Below, piece after piece: positions 6,429 through 13,173 of a stretch of DNA of 13,439 nt. This DNA is from Thermoplasmata archaeon (GTDB taxonomy: Archaea > Thermoplasmatota > Thermoplasmata > UBA10834), in NCBI GenBank assembly GCA_025457845.1, contig JALOTO010000029.1, positions 1-13,439 of the forward strand, in the 5' to 3' direction. Position 1 is the stretch's first letter, and every line of letters begins with the position of its first letter. The notes beneath the pieces are model-generated. The model was not told where the DNA came from. It searched no databases and saw nothing but the letters and a program-made list of their open reading frames with translations. The translations under genes and the position numbers were made by a program.

Positions 6429-7124
6429 ATGATCACACTGGTGGGCGTCGGGCACGTGTTCGACATCTCCGACGCGGTGAAGAAGGTCATCGCCTCCCGT
6501 CGCCCCGACATTGTCTGCCTCGAGCTGGACCCCGCGAGGTACCAGTCCCTCATGAAGAGGGACACCCAAGGGAAGGTCCCGCTGCAGTACCTCCTCCTGT
6601 CCAAGATACAGAAGCGGATGGCGGGCAAATTCGGGTCCGAGGTCGGCAACGAGATGCTCGCCGGCGTCGAGGGGGCCAAGTCGGTCGGGGCGCGGATCGC
6701 CCTCATAGACATGAACGCCCAGGCGGTGTTCGGGGAGATCTGGAGGAGGATGACCTTCTCCGAGAAGGTCAAGCTCCTCGGAGGGGCCCTCGTCGGGCTT
6801 TTCGCGAGCAAGAAGACCGTGGAGAGGGAGCTGGAGAGCTACTCGGAGGACGATTCCAGGTACATCGAGGCCATGGGGAAGGAGTTCCCTGTCGTGAAGG
6901 AGGTCCTCATAGACAGGCGCAACGCTCACATGGCGAAGCAGGTGCAGGCGCTCTCCACCATCCACGTCAACATAGTCGCCGTGGTCGGCGACGGGCATGT
7001 CCCGGGCATGGCCGAGGCCCTGAAGTCCCTGTCGGTGGAGACGATCAGGCTGAAGGAGCTCAGGGACGGGACGTTCGACGCGACCGGCCCTCCGAGCTAC
7101 TCGTACTCGTTCGAGTACGGGTGA
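6429..7124 (+). CDS. TraB-domain protein, short form
   Basis: The 231-residue protein opens with ITLVGVGHVFDIS, then PDIVCLELDPARY (26-38, with E32 and R37). It has DRRNAHMAKQ late in the protein and GDGHVPGM near residue 190. These are the conserved GxxH, ELD..R and GxGHxxGM elements of the TraB/PrgY family, which has been proposed to be a metalloprotease-like fold. Its role in archaea is not known to me. Many archaeal TraB proteins are longer and end in several transmembrane helices. This one stops after the TraB domain with a tyrosine- and serine-rich tail (SYSYSFEYG), so it looks soluble. I chose ATG at 6429: it gives the exact family N terminus. Earlier in-frame ATGs (6381) would translate through the promoter. 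Confidence 0.85.
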   Translation: MITLVGVGHVFDISDAVKKVIASRRPDIVCLELDPARYQSLMKRDTQGKVPLQYLLLSKIQKRMAGKFGSEVGNEMLAGVEGAKSVGARIALIDMNAQAVFGEIWRRMTFSEKVKLLGGALVGLFASKKTVERELESYSEDDSRYIEAMGKEFPVVKEVLIDRRNAHMAKQVQALSTIHVNIVAVVGDGHVPGMAEALKSLSVETIRLKELRDGTFDATGPPSYSYSFEYG

Positions 7125-7150
7125 GGCACATCCTCTTCCCCCGCGGAAAG

Positions 7151-7157
7151 CATTTAG
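7151..7157 (+). promoter_or_regulatory. Possible TATA box of thyX
   Basis: CATTTAG, preceded by purine-rich GCGGAAAG, is the best promoter-like site in the 71 bases between the TraB-domain gene and thyX. It would start RNA near 7180, about 16 bases before the TTG at 7196. Confidence 0.4.
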
Positions 7158-7195
7158 GCAATGAAGCCGCATCCGAGGGCGCCACGGGTGTTCCC

Positions 7196-7912
7196 TTGAA
7201 GGTCAAGCTCCTGAACTACACCAAGAACCCGGACAGGATATGCGCCGCAGCCGCGCAGTCATGCTACTCGGAGAAGGGCGCGAGCGACCTGTTCGAGGGC
7301 ACCACCGACGAGCGGGCCGACAAGATGATCAAGAAGGTCGTCGGGATGGGCCACCTGTCGGTCGTGGAGCACGCCCACTTCACCTTCAGCGTGGAGGGGG
7401 TATCGAGGTCCCTCACACACCAGCTGGTCAGGCACAGGATCGCATCCTATTCCCAGCAGAGCCAGAGGTATGTCGGCATGGACAAGGCCTCCTACGTCCT
7501 GCCCCCGTCCGTAGGCAGGGACAAGGGGGCCAGGGAGAGGTACGAGAAGGCCATGGACGACGCTTGGAGGGCGTACAGGGAGCTGGCCAAGGTCGTCCCG
7601 AAGGAGGATGCCAGGTACGTGCTCCCGAACGCGTGCCACACCAACATAACCATCACCATGAACGCCCGCGAGCTGTGGCACCTGTTCAACCTCCGCTGCT
7701 GCAGACGCGCGCAATGGGAGATCAGGATGATGGCCTGGAAGATGCTCGCCGAGGTGCAGAAGGTGGCCCCCATACTCTTCGAGAACGCGGGTCCCGGCTG
7801 CTGGAGGGGCCCGTGCCCCGAGGGCGAGTACTCCTGCGGCAGGCCGTACAGGAAGGGCGTCCTGCCTTCCGAGGACGAGATGCTGGTCGAGAGCCAGAAA
7901 CCGAAGGAATGA
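7196..7912 (+). CDS. thyX: Flavin-dependent thymidylate synthase ThyX
   Basis: The 238-residue protein has the ThyX signature [13 protein letters not shown] at 79-91 (consensus RHRxxSxNxxSxR, with a serine in place of the usual asparagine), preceded by [14 protein letters not shown], which supplies flavin- and nucleotide-binding histidines. A second block, [30 protein letters not shown], is the C-terminal FAD/dUMP region of the family. ThyX makes dTMP from dUMP with methylenetetrahydrofolate (or a related C1 carrier in archaea) and reduced FAD. The start is TTG at 7196, giving [12 protein letters not shown]; there is no ATG or GTG in frame close by. The frame stays open far upstream only as a shadow of the TraB gene. 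The C-terminal part contains [17 protein letters not shown], a cysteine-rich tail. Confidence 0.96.
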   Translation: MKVKLLNYTKNPDRICAAAAQSCYSEKGASDLFEGTTDERADKMIKKVVGMGHLSVVEHAHFTFSVEGVSRSLTHQLVRHRIASYSQQSQRYVGMDKASYVLPPSVGRDKGARERYEKAMDDAWRAYRELAKVVPKEDARYVLPNACHTNITITMNARELWHLFNLRCCRRAQWEIRMMAWKMLAEVQKVAPILFENAGPGCWRGPCPEGEYSCGRPYRKGVLPSEDEMLVESQKPKE

Positions 7913-7977
7913 TGCCGCCCGCCCATCGGGCCGGGTCCTGGCTAGAAGCACTCGCCTCATCGCCCGCTGCGGAAGGC

Positions 7978-7987
7978 ATATATATAC
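7978..7987 (+). promoter_or_regulatory. TATA box of rps17e
   Basis: ATATATATAC preceded by purine-rich GGAAGG is a near-ideal archaeal promoter. It lies about 40 bases before the ATG at 8022, giving a leader of about 13 bases that contains AGGTGA (8011-8016), a Shine-Dalgarno sequence five bases before the ATG. Confidence 0.7.
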
Positions 7988-8021
7988 CATCTACCTTCGG
8001 CTAACTTCACAGGTGAGTGTC

Positions 8022-8213
8022 ATGGGCAACATAAGACCGACTTATATCAAGAGGGTTGCCATCGAGCTGGTCCAGAGATACCCAGACCAGTTCACGAGTG
8101 ACTACCAGCACAACAAGTTGATGGTGTCCAAGCTCACCGATGTCCGTTACGTGTCGATGAGGAACAAGATCGCCGGATACGTGACGAGGTACAGGACCCA
8201 CTACGAGGCCTAG
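8022..8213 (+). CDS. rps17e: Ribosomal protein S17e
   Basis: The 63-residue protein matches archaeal S17e throughout: [20 protein letters not shown] at the start, then DYQHNKLMV and [11 protein letters not shown] near the end. S17e is a small-subunit protein found in archaea and eukaryotes only, so it supports the archaeal origin of the window. I chose ATG at 8022 because it follows AGGTGA by five bases and gives the family start [10 protein letters not shown]; an earlier in-frame GTG at 8013 overlaps that site. The stop is TAG, which suggests TAG is an ordinary stop codon for at least some highly expressed genes here. The gene stands alone, with its own promoter. Confidence 0.96.
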   Translation: MGNIRPTYIKRVAIELVQRYPDQFTSDYQHNKLMVSKLTDVRYVSMRNKIAGYVTRYRTHYEA

Positions 8214-8310
8214 TCGCCCGTCCTGACACCTGATTCTGCCATCTCACTCGTGGCGGAGCTATCTCCGTCCCTGTTCTGTCTGGCACTCGATGCATCACTG
8301 GTTGCTCGGG

Positions 8311-8322
8311 ATAAAATTATAT
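8311..8322 (+). promoter_or_regulatory. Promoter of the ABC exporter operon
   Basis: In the 166-base gap after rps17e the only AT-rich stretch is ATAAAATTATAT, followed by more A-rich sequence to 8340. It is a good TATA box and would start RNA near 8343, about 35 bases before the ATG at 8380. I see nothing else in the gap, apart from the open but non-coding continuation of the S17e frame. Confidence 0.6.
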
Positions 8323-8379
8323 CAAACACAATGGATAAATACGGCCAACCCGATAGGGCGTTGGCCGAGCGAGGCTCAC

Positions 8380-9357
8380 ATGCAAGCAGCGGTCGAAGTC
8401 AAGGAACTCACAAGGGTGTTCGAACCCAAGAAGAAGAAGGAGGGCAAGCCGGTCAGGGCCCTGGACTCAGCCGACCTGAGGATAGAGAGCGGCGAGCTCT
8501 TCGGGCTCCTGGGGCCGAACGGCGCGGGGAAGACCACCCTCCTCAAGATACTCAGCACTCTCCTTCTGCCCACCTCGGGCAAGGCCTACGTAGCGGGCTA
8601 CGACGTCGAGAAGCAGTTCCTCGAGGTCAGGAAGCGGATAAACATGGTCTCCGGCGGGGAGATGTCGGGCTACGGCCTCCTGACCGTCAGGGAGAACCTG
8701 TGGATGTTCACCCAGTTCTACGGCATCAAGAGCAAGACCGCCTCCGAACGCATAGACGACATGCTCGCGAGGTTCGACATGGCCGACAAGAAGAACGAGA
8801 AGGTCAGGACCCTCTCGACCGGCCAGAGGCAGAAGATGAACATCATCCGCGGCTTCGTCACCGAACCGGAGATCATATTCCTCGACGAGCCCACGCTGGG
8901 CCTGGACGTCAACGCCAGCAGGGTCATCAGGGACTTCATAGTCGAATGGGTCGAGGGGAGGCCGGACAGGACCGTCCTGCTCACGACCCACTACATGGCA
9001 GAGGCGGACGAGCTCTGCGACAGGATCGCCATCATAGACCAGGGACGGATACTTGCATGTGACACGCCCAGGAACCTCAAGCGGATGGTCAAGACCAACA
9101 CGACCTTCAGCCTGGATGTCACGCAGATGCGGGAGAGGCCGGCCTTCGAGAGGCTCAAAGGGGTCGGCAAGTTCAGCACCAGCGACGACGCCGAGAAGGG
9201 CCTCACCCACCTGAAGTTCATACTCGAGGACGAGGGCATAGTGTCCGACATAGTCTCCGAGGTACTCAGGTCCGGGTCGAAGATAGTCTCCCTGAGGAAG
9301 ACCGAGCCCACTCTGGAGGACGTGTTCATCCAGATGGTAGGGAAGGGGTTGGATTGA
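8380..9357 (+). CDS. ABC exporter ATP-binding protein (DrrA/NatA type)
   Basis: The 325-residue protein has Walker A GPNGAGKTT at 45-53, the signature LSTGQRQK at 145-152, Walker B IIFLDEPT at 165-172, the D-loop GLD at 174-176 and the H-loop histidine H204 in LTTHYMAEADELCDR. The C-terminal 95 residues (to TLEDVFIQMVGKGLD) match the regulatory tail common in DrrA-like exporters. The Q-loop region reads NMVSGGEMSGYGLLTVREN (88-106) and lacks the usual glutamine, having a GGE block in its place. A lysine-rich PKKKKEGKP insert sits at 16-24. It powers the two ABC-2 permeases that follow; the exported substrate cannot be inferred. I chose ATG at 8380 because the family N terminus begins there. 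Its stop overlaps the next start (TTGA). Confidence 0.94.
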   Translation: MQAAVEVKELTRVFEPKKKKEGKPVRALDSADLRIESGELFGLLGPNGAGKTTLLKILSTLLLPTSGKAYVAGYDVEKQFLEVRKRINMVSGGEMSGYGLLTVRENLWMFTQFYGIKSKTASERIDDMLARFDMADKKNEKVRTLSTGQRQKMNIIRGFVTEPEIIFLDEPTLGLDVNASRVIRDFIVEWVEGRPDRTVLLTTHYMAEADELCDRIAIIDQGRILACDTPRNLKRMVKTNTTFSLDVTQMRERPAFERLKGVGKFSTSDDAEKGLTHLKFILEDEGIVSDIVSEVLRSGSKIVSLRKTEPTLEDVFIQMVGKGLD

Positions 9358-10175
9358 CAGATACCTGGATGATCCGCAACCTGAGGGCCGTCAGGGGACG
9401 GGCGTATCCCCGGGTCATAGGCCTCTCCAGGGAGCCGAGCTGGGTGTTCTTCGGGGTCGTCCTGCCGCTGTTCACGGTGGCGGCCTATGTCTACGTCTAC
9501 AAGTTCATGGGCGCCAAGCCCGAGTTCATCGGCTATGTCGTGCTCGGTGGCGCCATGACCGCGTTCTGGCTGAACATACTGTGGTCGATGGCCTCCCAGC
9601 TCTACTGGGAGAAGGAGATAGGCAACCTCCAGCTCTACCTGATCGCGCCGATATCCCGCATGTCCATACTGGGCGGGATGGCCGCCGGCGGAATGGTCGA
9701 GACCACGTTCCGCGCGTCGTCCACACTGGCCCTGGGTGTGTTCGCCTTTGGGGTGAGCCTGACCCTGTCCGACCCGCTGATGCTGGTCGCGGTGTTCGTG
9801 GTCACCATGATCGCTCTCTACGGAATGGGCATGATGCTCGCGTCGCTCTACCTGCTCCTGGGGAGGGAGGCGTACCACCTCTCCCAGCTCCTAATGGAGC
9901 CGGTGTACTTCGTCTCGGGGTTCTACTTCCCCGTGAGGTACCTTGGCTTCTGGGTCGCGGCCGGCGCGTCCATCGTCCCGATCACCCTGGGGCTCGACGC
10001 CCTGAGGCAGCTGTTCTTCGCCTCCGCGACGGAGGACGCATTCATATCCGTCACCTCCGAGTTGGCCATACTGGCGGTCCTCGGGGTAGTCTTCATGTTC
10101 CTCGCGAAGTACTCGCTCGATTACATGGAACGGCTGGGCAAGACCACCGGGAGGTTGACCCTCAGATGGCAGTGA
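9354..10175 (+). CDS. ABC-2 type permease, first subunit
   Basis: The 273-residue protein has about six hydrophobic segments, the first near 30-49 (WVFFGVVLPLFTVAAYVYVY) and others up to about residue 258. The pattern, with a cytosolic N terminus, WEKEIGNLQLYLIAP after the second helix and PVYFVSGFYFPVRYL before the last helices, is that of ABC-2 exporter permeases. The start I give is TTG at 9354, which overlaps the ATPase stop by four bases (TTGA), with AAGGGG just upstream; ATG at 9369 is a possible alternative, five codons later. It should pair with the second permease to form the membrane channel. The end overlaps the next gene by ten bases. Confidence 0.9.
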   Translation: MTDTWMIRNLRAVRGRAYPRVIGLSREPSWVFFGVVLPLFTVAAYVYVYKFMGAKPEFIGYVVLGGAMTAFWLNILWSMASQLYWEKEIGNLQLYLIAPISRMSILGGMAAGGMVETTFRASSTLALGVFAFGVSLTLSDPLMLVAVFVVTMIALYGMGMMLASLYLLLGREAYHLSQLLMEPVYFVSGFYFPVRYLGFWVAAGASIVPITLGLDALRQLFFASATEDAFISVTSELAILAVLGVVFMFLAKYSLDYMERLGKTTGRLTLRWQ

Positions 10176-11044
10176 AGGGAGACCTGAGGACCTTCAAGAA
10201 CGCCGCGTGGCTCGGCTGGCAGATGGAGGCGAACTGGACGGACCCGTTCCTGTTCGCGGTCTACTCGGTCGTGAAGCCCCTCGCGGGCACCCTGATACTA
10301 GTGTTCATGTACCTGGTGATAACCGGGGGCGAGACGGACAACGCGTTCTTCTCGTACATGTACGTGGGGAACGCGATGTTCATGTACGCCGCGGAGGTTC
10401 TCTTCGGGATCACTTGGGTCATACACGACGACAGGGAGCACTACATGACCCTGAAGCAGGTGTACATCGCCCCAGTGAACTTCTACGCCTATGTCTTCGG
10501 CAGGGCCGCGATCAAGATAGTGATAACCTCGTTCGGGGTGCTGCTCACCCTCGCCTTCGGCGTCCTGGTCCTGGGGGTGGGGATTGACGTCTTCGCCATG
10601 GATATCCCGCTCCTGGTCAGTTCGCTGGTGCTCGGTCTGCTGTTCATAAGCGTGGTCGGACTGGCCCTGGGAGGTGTCTCCTTCCTCACGGCGAAGCACG
10701 CCGAGGGCATCAACGAGGGCGTCGCCGGAGTATTCGCGGTGTTCTCCGGCGTGCTCTTCCCGCTTACCATCCTCCCGTCGTGGATGCATCCCTTCTCGAA
10801 GGTCCTGCCCATGACCTACTGGATGGAGGCGGTCAGGCGCGGGCTGATGCCGGAGACCATGTCGGAGCTCGACTCGTCATACGGGTACGACGTCACGGGC
10901 CTGGCATCCTACGACAACATGTTCGTGTCCGCAGTGCTCCTTCTCTCGGTGGCGGTCTTCTTCGTCTTCTCGTTCGGCCTCTTCAGATACGCGGACATCG
11001 TCGCCCGCAGGAAGGGGAAGATCGACTGGACGAGCGCGTACTAG
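10166..11044 (+). CDS. ABC-2 type permease, second subunit
   Basis: The 292-residue membrane protein starts with ATG at 10166, ten bases inside the end of the first permease. It has about six hydrophobic segments, the first after NWTDPFLFAVYSVVKPLAG. The sequence LYFxxIAP-like TLKQVYIAPVNFYAYVFGR after the second helix and VFSGVLFPLTILPSWMHP before the last helices are ABC-2 permease features. It differs clearly from the first subunit, so the exporter is probably a heterodimer with two copies of the ATPase. The C terminus is basic (ARRKGKIDW) and cytosolic. The stop is TAG. It ends the operon, 69 bases before the tRNA gene. Confidence 0.9.
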   Translation: MAVKGDLRTFKNAAWLGWQMEANWTDPFLFAVYSVVKPLAGTLILVFMYLVITGGETDNAFFSYMYVGNAMFMYAAEVLFGITWVIHDDREHYMTLKQVYIAPVNFYAYVFGRAAIKIVITSFGVLLTLAFGVLVLGVGIDVFAMDIPLLVSSLVLGLLFISVVGLALGGVSFLTAKHAEGINEGVAGVFAVFSGVLFPLTILPSWMHPFSKVLPMTYWMEAVRRGLMPETMSELDSSYGYDVTGLASYDNMFVSAVLLLSVAVFFVFSFGLFRYADIVARRKGKIDWTSAY

Positions 11045-11113
11045 CCGTTCCCAGGCGAGGGTTAGGTATTTCTACCGATGCTCGCATGGAGGGGGCTGAC
11101 CAGGCAGGCGCAT

Positions 11114-11187
11114 GCCCGAGTGGGGTAGCTTGGATATCCTAGAAGCCTGCGGAGTTTCAGACCTGGGTTCGAATCCCAGCTCGGGCG
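11114..11187 (+). tRNA. tRNA-Arg, anticodon GCG (reads CGC and, by wobble, CGT)
   Basis: The cloverleaf folds by hand. Acceptor arms GCCCGAG (11114-11120) and CTCGGGC (11180-11186) pair fully, with discriminator G at 11187. The D arm spans 11123-11140 with AGCTTGGATA as loop; G10 pairs with U25, and positions 13 and 22 are U and U. The anticodon stem GAAGC (11142-11146) pairs with GTTTC (11154-11158) around loop CTGCGGA, so the anticodon is GCG. The T arm CTGGG-TTCGAAT-CCCAG is at 11163-11179. CCA is not encoded and there is no intron. A weak AT-rich promoter-like patch (TTAGGTATTTCT) lies at 11062-11073. The gene ends nine bases from the stop of the convergent methyltransferase pseudogene. 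Confidence 0.93.
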
Positions 11188-11196
11188 CCTGCTCCC

Positions 11197-12560
11197 CTAA
11201 TGGCCGTACCTCTTCCTTATCCTGCCCATGAGGTCCGCCATGGCCGCACCCTCCTCCTTGGAGACTACCTCCTTCCCGGAGGCGAGGATCCGGTCCGCCT
11301 CTTCCTTCGCCCTCCTTATGAGCGCGCCCCTCTCGGTCTCCTTCGACCTGGTCGCGGGGGCCGCCGCGGGCATCGTCGTCGAGACGGCCTCCTTCCTGAA
11401 CCGGGCCATCGTGTGCCTCTTGCTGAGGAACTTGCCGTCTACGCCCGCCTCGCTTATGGTCTCCAGCGATATCGCCGCGTCATCGAACTCGAAGTCGCGC
11501 GCCATGTTCCTGGCGATCTCCCACACCCACGCATCCGCCACGAACTGCTCTGTCGACGCGCCCATCGCCTGGTCCACCCCTCCGAGGCCGGAGCCGAGGT
11601 CGGACGGGACCATGGTCTGCAGCGCCACGTGCGCCACACCCTCCCACGCGTTCGCGAGGGTGACGGACAGGCCCTCGGTGCCTATCCCGGTCACCATGGT
11701 GGGCAGGCCGTACGACCGGCCCATCTGGCCTATGGCCGTCCTCATGAGAGGCGCCTCGAGCGCCGAGTAGTCTATCGACCCGCCCTGGAGGTCGCCCGGG
11801 CATGAGTCGCTGCTGTAGATGAATGGCGCCCCCTCCCTGGCCGTCTGGGAGATGACCAGGCTCGCCAGGTTCTCCGCGTTCACCTGCGCGGTCGTCCCCG
11901 CGATGGTGACCGGCGAGGTGAGCCCCGCGACCGCCGCGGACATGGCGACGACCGGTATGCCCCACTTCGACAGCTCGAACTGCCCCTCCACCAGCCCGTG
12001 CTCGAAGGTGAGCGGGGAGATCGTTCCACCATGTCCCTGGCCTCCTGCATGTTGGTGGCCATCGCCTGGACATGTTTCCTGGTGTGCCTGAGCGAGACAT
12101 CGGCCTCGGTGATGCCCTTGAGGTCGACCGGCTGCTCCTGCGCCCCCACCATCGGCCAGAAGAAGTCGGCCTGCGGCATCGCCTCGGACAGGATCGCGAA
12201 CTTGCGGAGGTCGGTGGAGTCCGCCGGCTTGGTGGCACCGGTCAGCATGTCCTTCATGTAGACCCCCTCGCCGCCGTTCGCGACGAAGAGTCTGCCGCTC
12301 GGGATCGTGATGTCGTTCATGCCGTCGCGCGAGGCGAGAAGGATGGACCTCGGCGCCTTCCGAAGGGCCCCGTTGACCATCTCTTCGGGGATTAGGATGC
12401 GGGTACCGTCCTTTGACCTGGTCGCCCCCGCGCTGAGTAGCTCGTCGGAGACGAGCGGGCTGTGGACCAGTATGCCCACCCTTTCGAGCACCTTGATAGA
12501 TGTGCCGTGTATCCGGTCGACGTCATGCCTGCTGAGAATCTCGAGCTTTCCCCTTGCCAT
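11197..12560 (-). pseudogene. MttB-family corrinoid methyltransferase, frameshifted, no pyrrolysine
   Basis: Two overlapping frames make one protein of about 454 residues if a single missing base is restored near 12021-12026. The N-terminal part (about 180 residues from ATG 12560) runs to ARDMVER. The C-terminal part resumes as ISPLTFEHGLVEGQFELSKWGIPVV. Motifs such as AVAGLTSPVTIAGTTAQVNAE and DSCPGDLQGG identify the trimethylamine methyltransferase (MttB, COG5598) family, which moves a methyl group from a quaternary or tertiary amine to a corrinoid protein. There is no in-frame TAG where MttB has pyrrolysine, so it belongs to the non-pyrrolysine branch, and its substrate may be a betaine or another amine. 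ATG 12560 follows AGGAGGTG by nine bases. The final stop is TAG. No corrinoid protein gene is near. The frameshift could be a true mutation or a sequencing error. Confidence 0.85.
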
Positions 12561-12569
12561 GGTGCTCTC

Positions 12570-12577
12570 CACCTCCT
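12570..12577 (-). promoter_or_regulatory. Shine-Dalgarno sequence of the MttB-family gene
   Basis: On the minus strand AGGAGGTG ends nine bases before ATG 12560. It supports this ATG over the in-frame GTG at 12572, which lies within the site itself. Confidence 0.7.
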
Positions 12578-12591
12578 GAGCATCCTGGGAG

Positions 12592-12615
12592 AAGGTCTAG
12601 GTTTTCTAGAACCTT
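12592..12615. promoter_or_regulatory. Inverted repeat, possible operator at the MttB-family promoter
   Basis: AAGGTCTAG (12592-12600), a five-base spacer GTTTT, then CTAGAACCTT (12606-12615): the right arm is the reverse complement of the left with one extra A. The core TTCTAGAA is itself a perfect palindrome. It lies 32-55 bases before ATG 12560, where the TATA box for a transcript with a short leader should be (minus strand TTCTAGAAAACC). It could be a repressor site or could form a hairpin. Confidence 0.45.
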
Positions 12616-12699
12616 TTGCCACCTCACACACGAAAATCATGCTCAAGGGTCAAATACCGGTTTGGGAATCATCCGCTCCGACAGCCAGGGGTCGCGATC

Positions 12700-13008
12700 A
12701 TGCAGGTCGAATGGAAGGCCGCGGTACAGAGGTTCATTCTCAACAACCTCGGACAGATGGACCAGGAGGACATCGAGGTCTGGCTAGATGGGGATCTCAA
12801 GCTCTACGAGCTGCTGGAGCCTTTCCTCAGGACGATGGCGCCATACAGGGCAGAGGTCCTGAGGGAGCTTCACCAGATCTCGCCAGCGGAGATACTGGAC
12901 AAGTTCACCGCGGAACACCCGGACCTGACCATACGCGACAAGAACCTCGCCACGGTCATGATTGGCAAGGAGATAGAGGGTATCAAGGCGGCCCTCGTCT
13001 CCTCATGA
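12700..13008 (+). CDS. Hypothetical 102-residue protein, probably helical
   Basis: I do not recognise a family. The protein starts at ATG 12700 (MQVEWKAAVQRFI), with a weak AGGGGT seven bases before it, and ends in TGA. It is rich in helix-forming and charged residues, with no membrane segment, signal peptide, cysteine or known catalytic motif. A leucine- and acid-rich middle (DIEVWLDGDLKLYELLEPFLR) suggests a helical bundle or an adaptor. Third positions are mostly G or C as in the neighbours, and the frame is uninterrupted, so it is probably real. The frame is open upstream to 12616, but that part has no family-like start. It is divergent from the MttB-family gene across a 139-base gap and may share regulation with it. 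Confidence 0.65.
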   Translation: MQVEWKAAVQRFILNNLGQMDQEDIEVWLDGDLKLYELLEPFLRTMAPYRAEVLRELHQISPAEILDKFTAEHPDLTIRDKNLATVMIGKEIEGIKAALVSS

Positions 13009-13137
13009 GCCCTCTGTGAATCGGCGAATGACGAAACGCGATATCCGCATCGACCGACGGCACGACTCTCGGCGCGGGTGCGCCCTGCACTGAACGTTTG
13101 TTGACAGCATGGGCCTATATGTGTACGTTCAAAATGT

Positions 13138-13144
13138 CTTTAAC
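13138..13144 (+). promoter_or_regulatory. TATA box of the CoA-transferase-like gene (CTTTAAC)
   Basis: CTTTAAC centres about 33 bases before the ATG at 13174, so RNA would start within about ten bases of it. A second AT-rich site, CTATATG, lies at 13115-13121 and could be an alternative promoter. The rest of the 165-base gap after the small protein gene shows no other feature. Confidence 0.5.
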
Positions 13145-13173
13145 CGCGAGCACATTCGAAGAACTGTGCGCAT

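Noticed and set aside
8250..9062. Open frame continuing from the S17e gene past its TAG into the ABC gene
   Set aside because: S17e is already full length at TAG, and the continuation becomes the +1 shadow of the ABC ATPase with an arginine- and glycine-rich, family-less sequence.
11197..11199. TAG at the end of the MttB-family gene as a pyrrolysine codon
   Set aside because: It lies at the natural C terminus (RKRYGH) and the frame after it runs through the tRNA gene antisense; pyrrolysine in MttB is in the middle of the protein.
11114..11200. tRNA-Arg as an integration site of a mobile element
   Set aside because: I found no second copy of the tRNA 3' end and no integrase or phage gene in the window.
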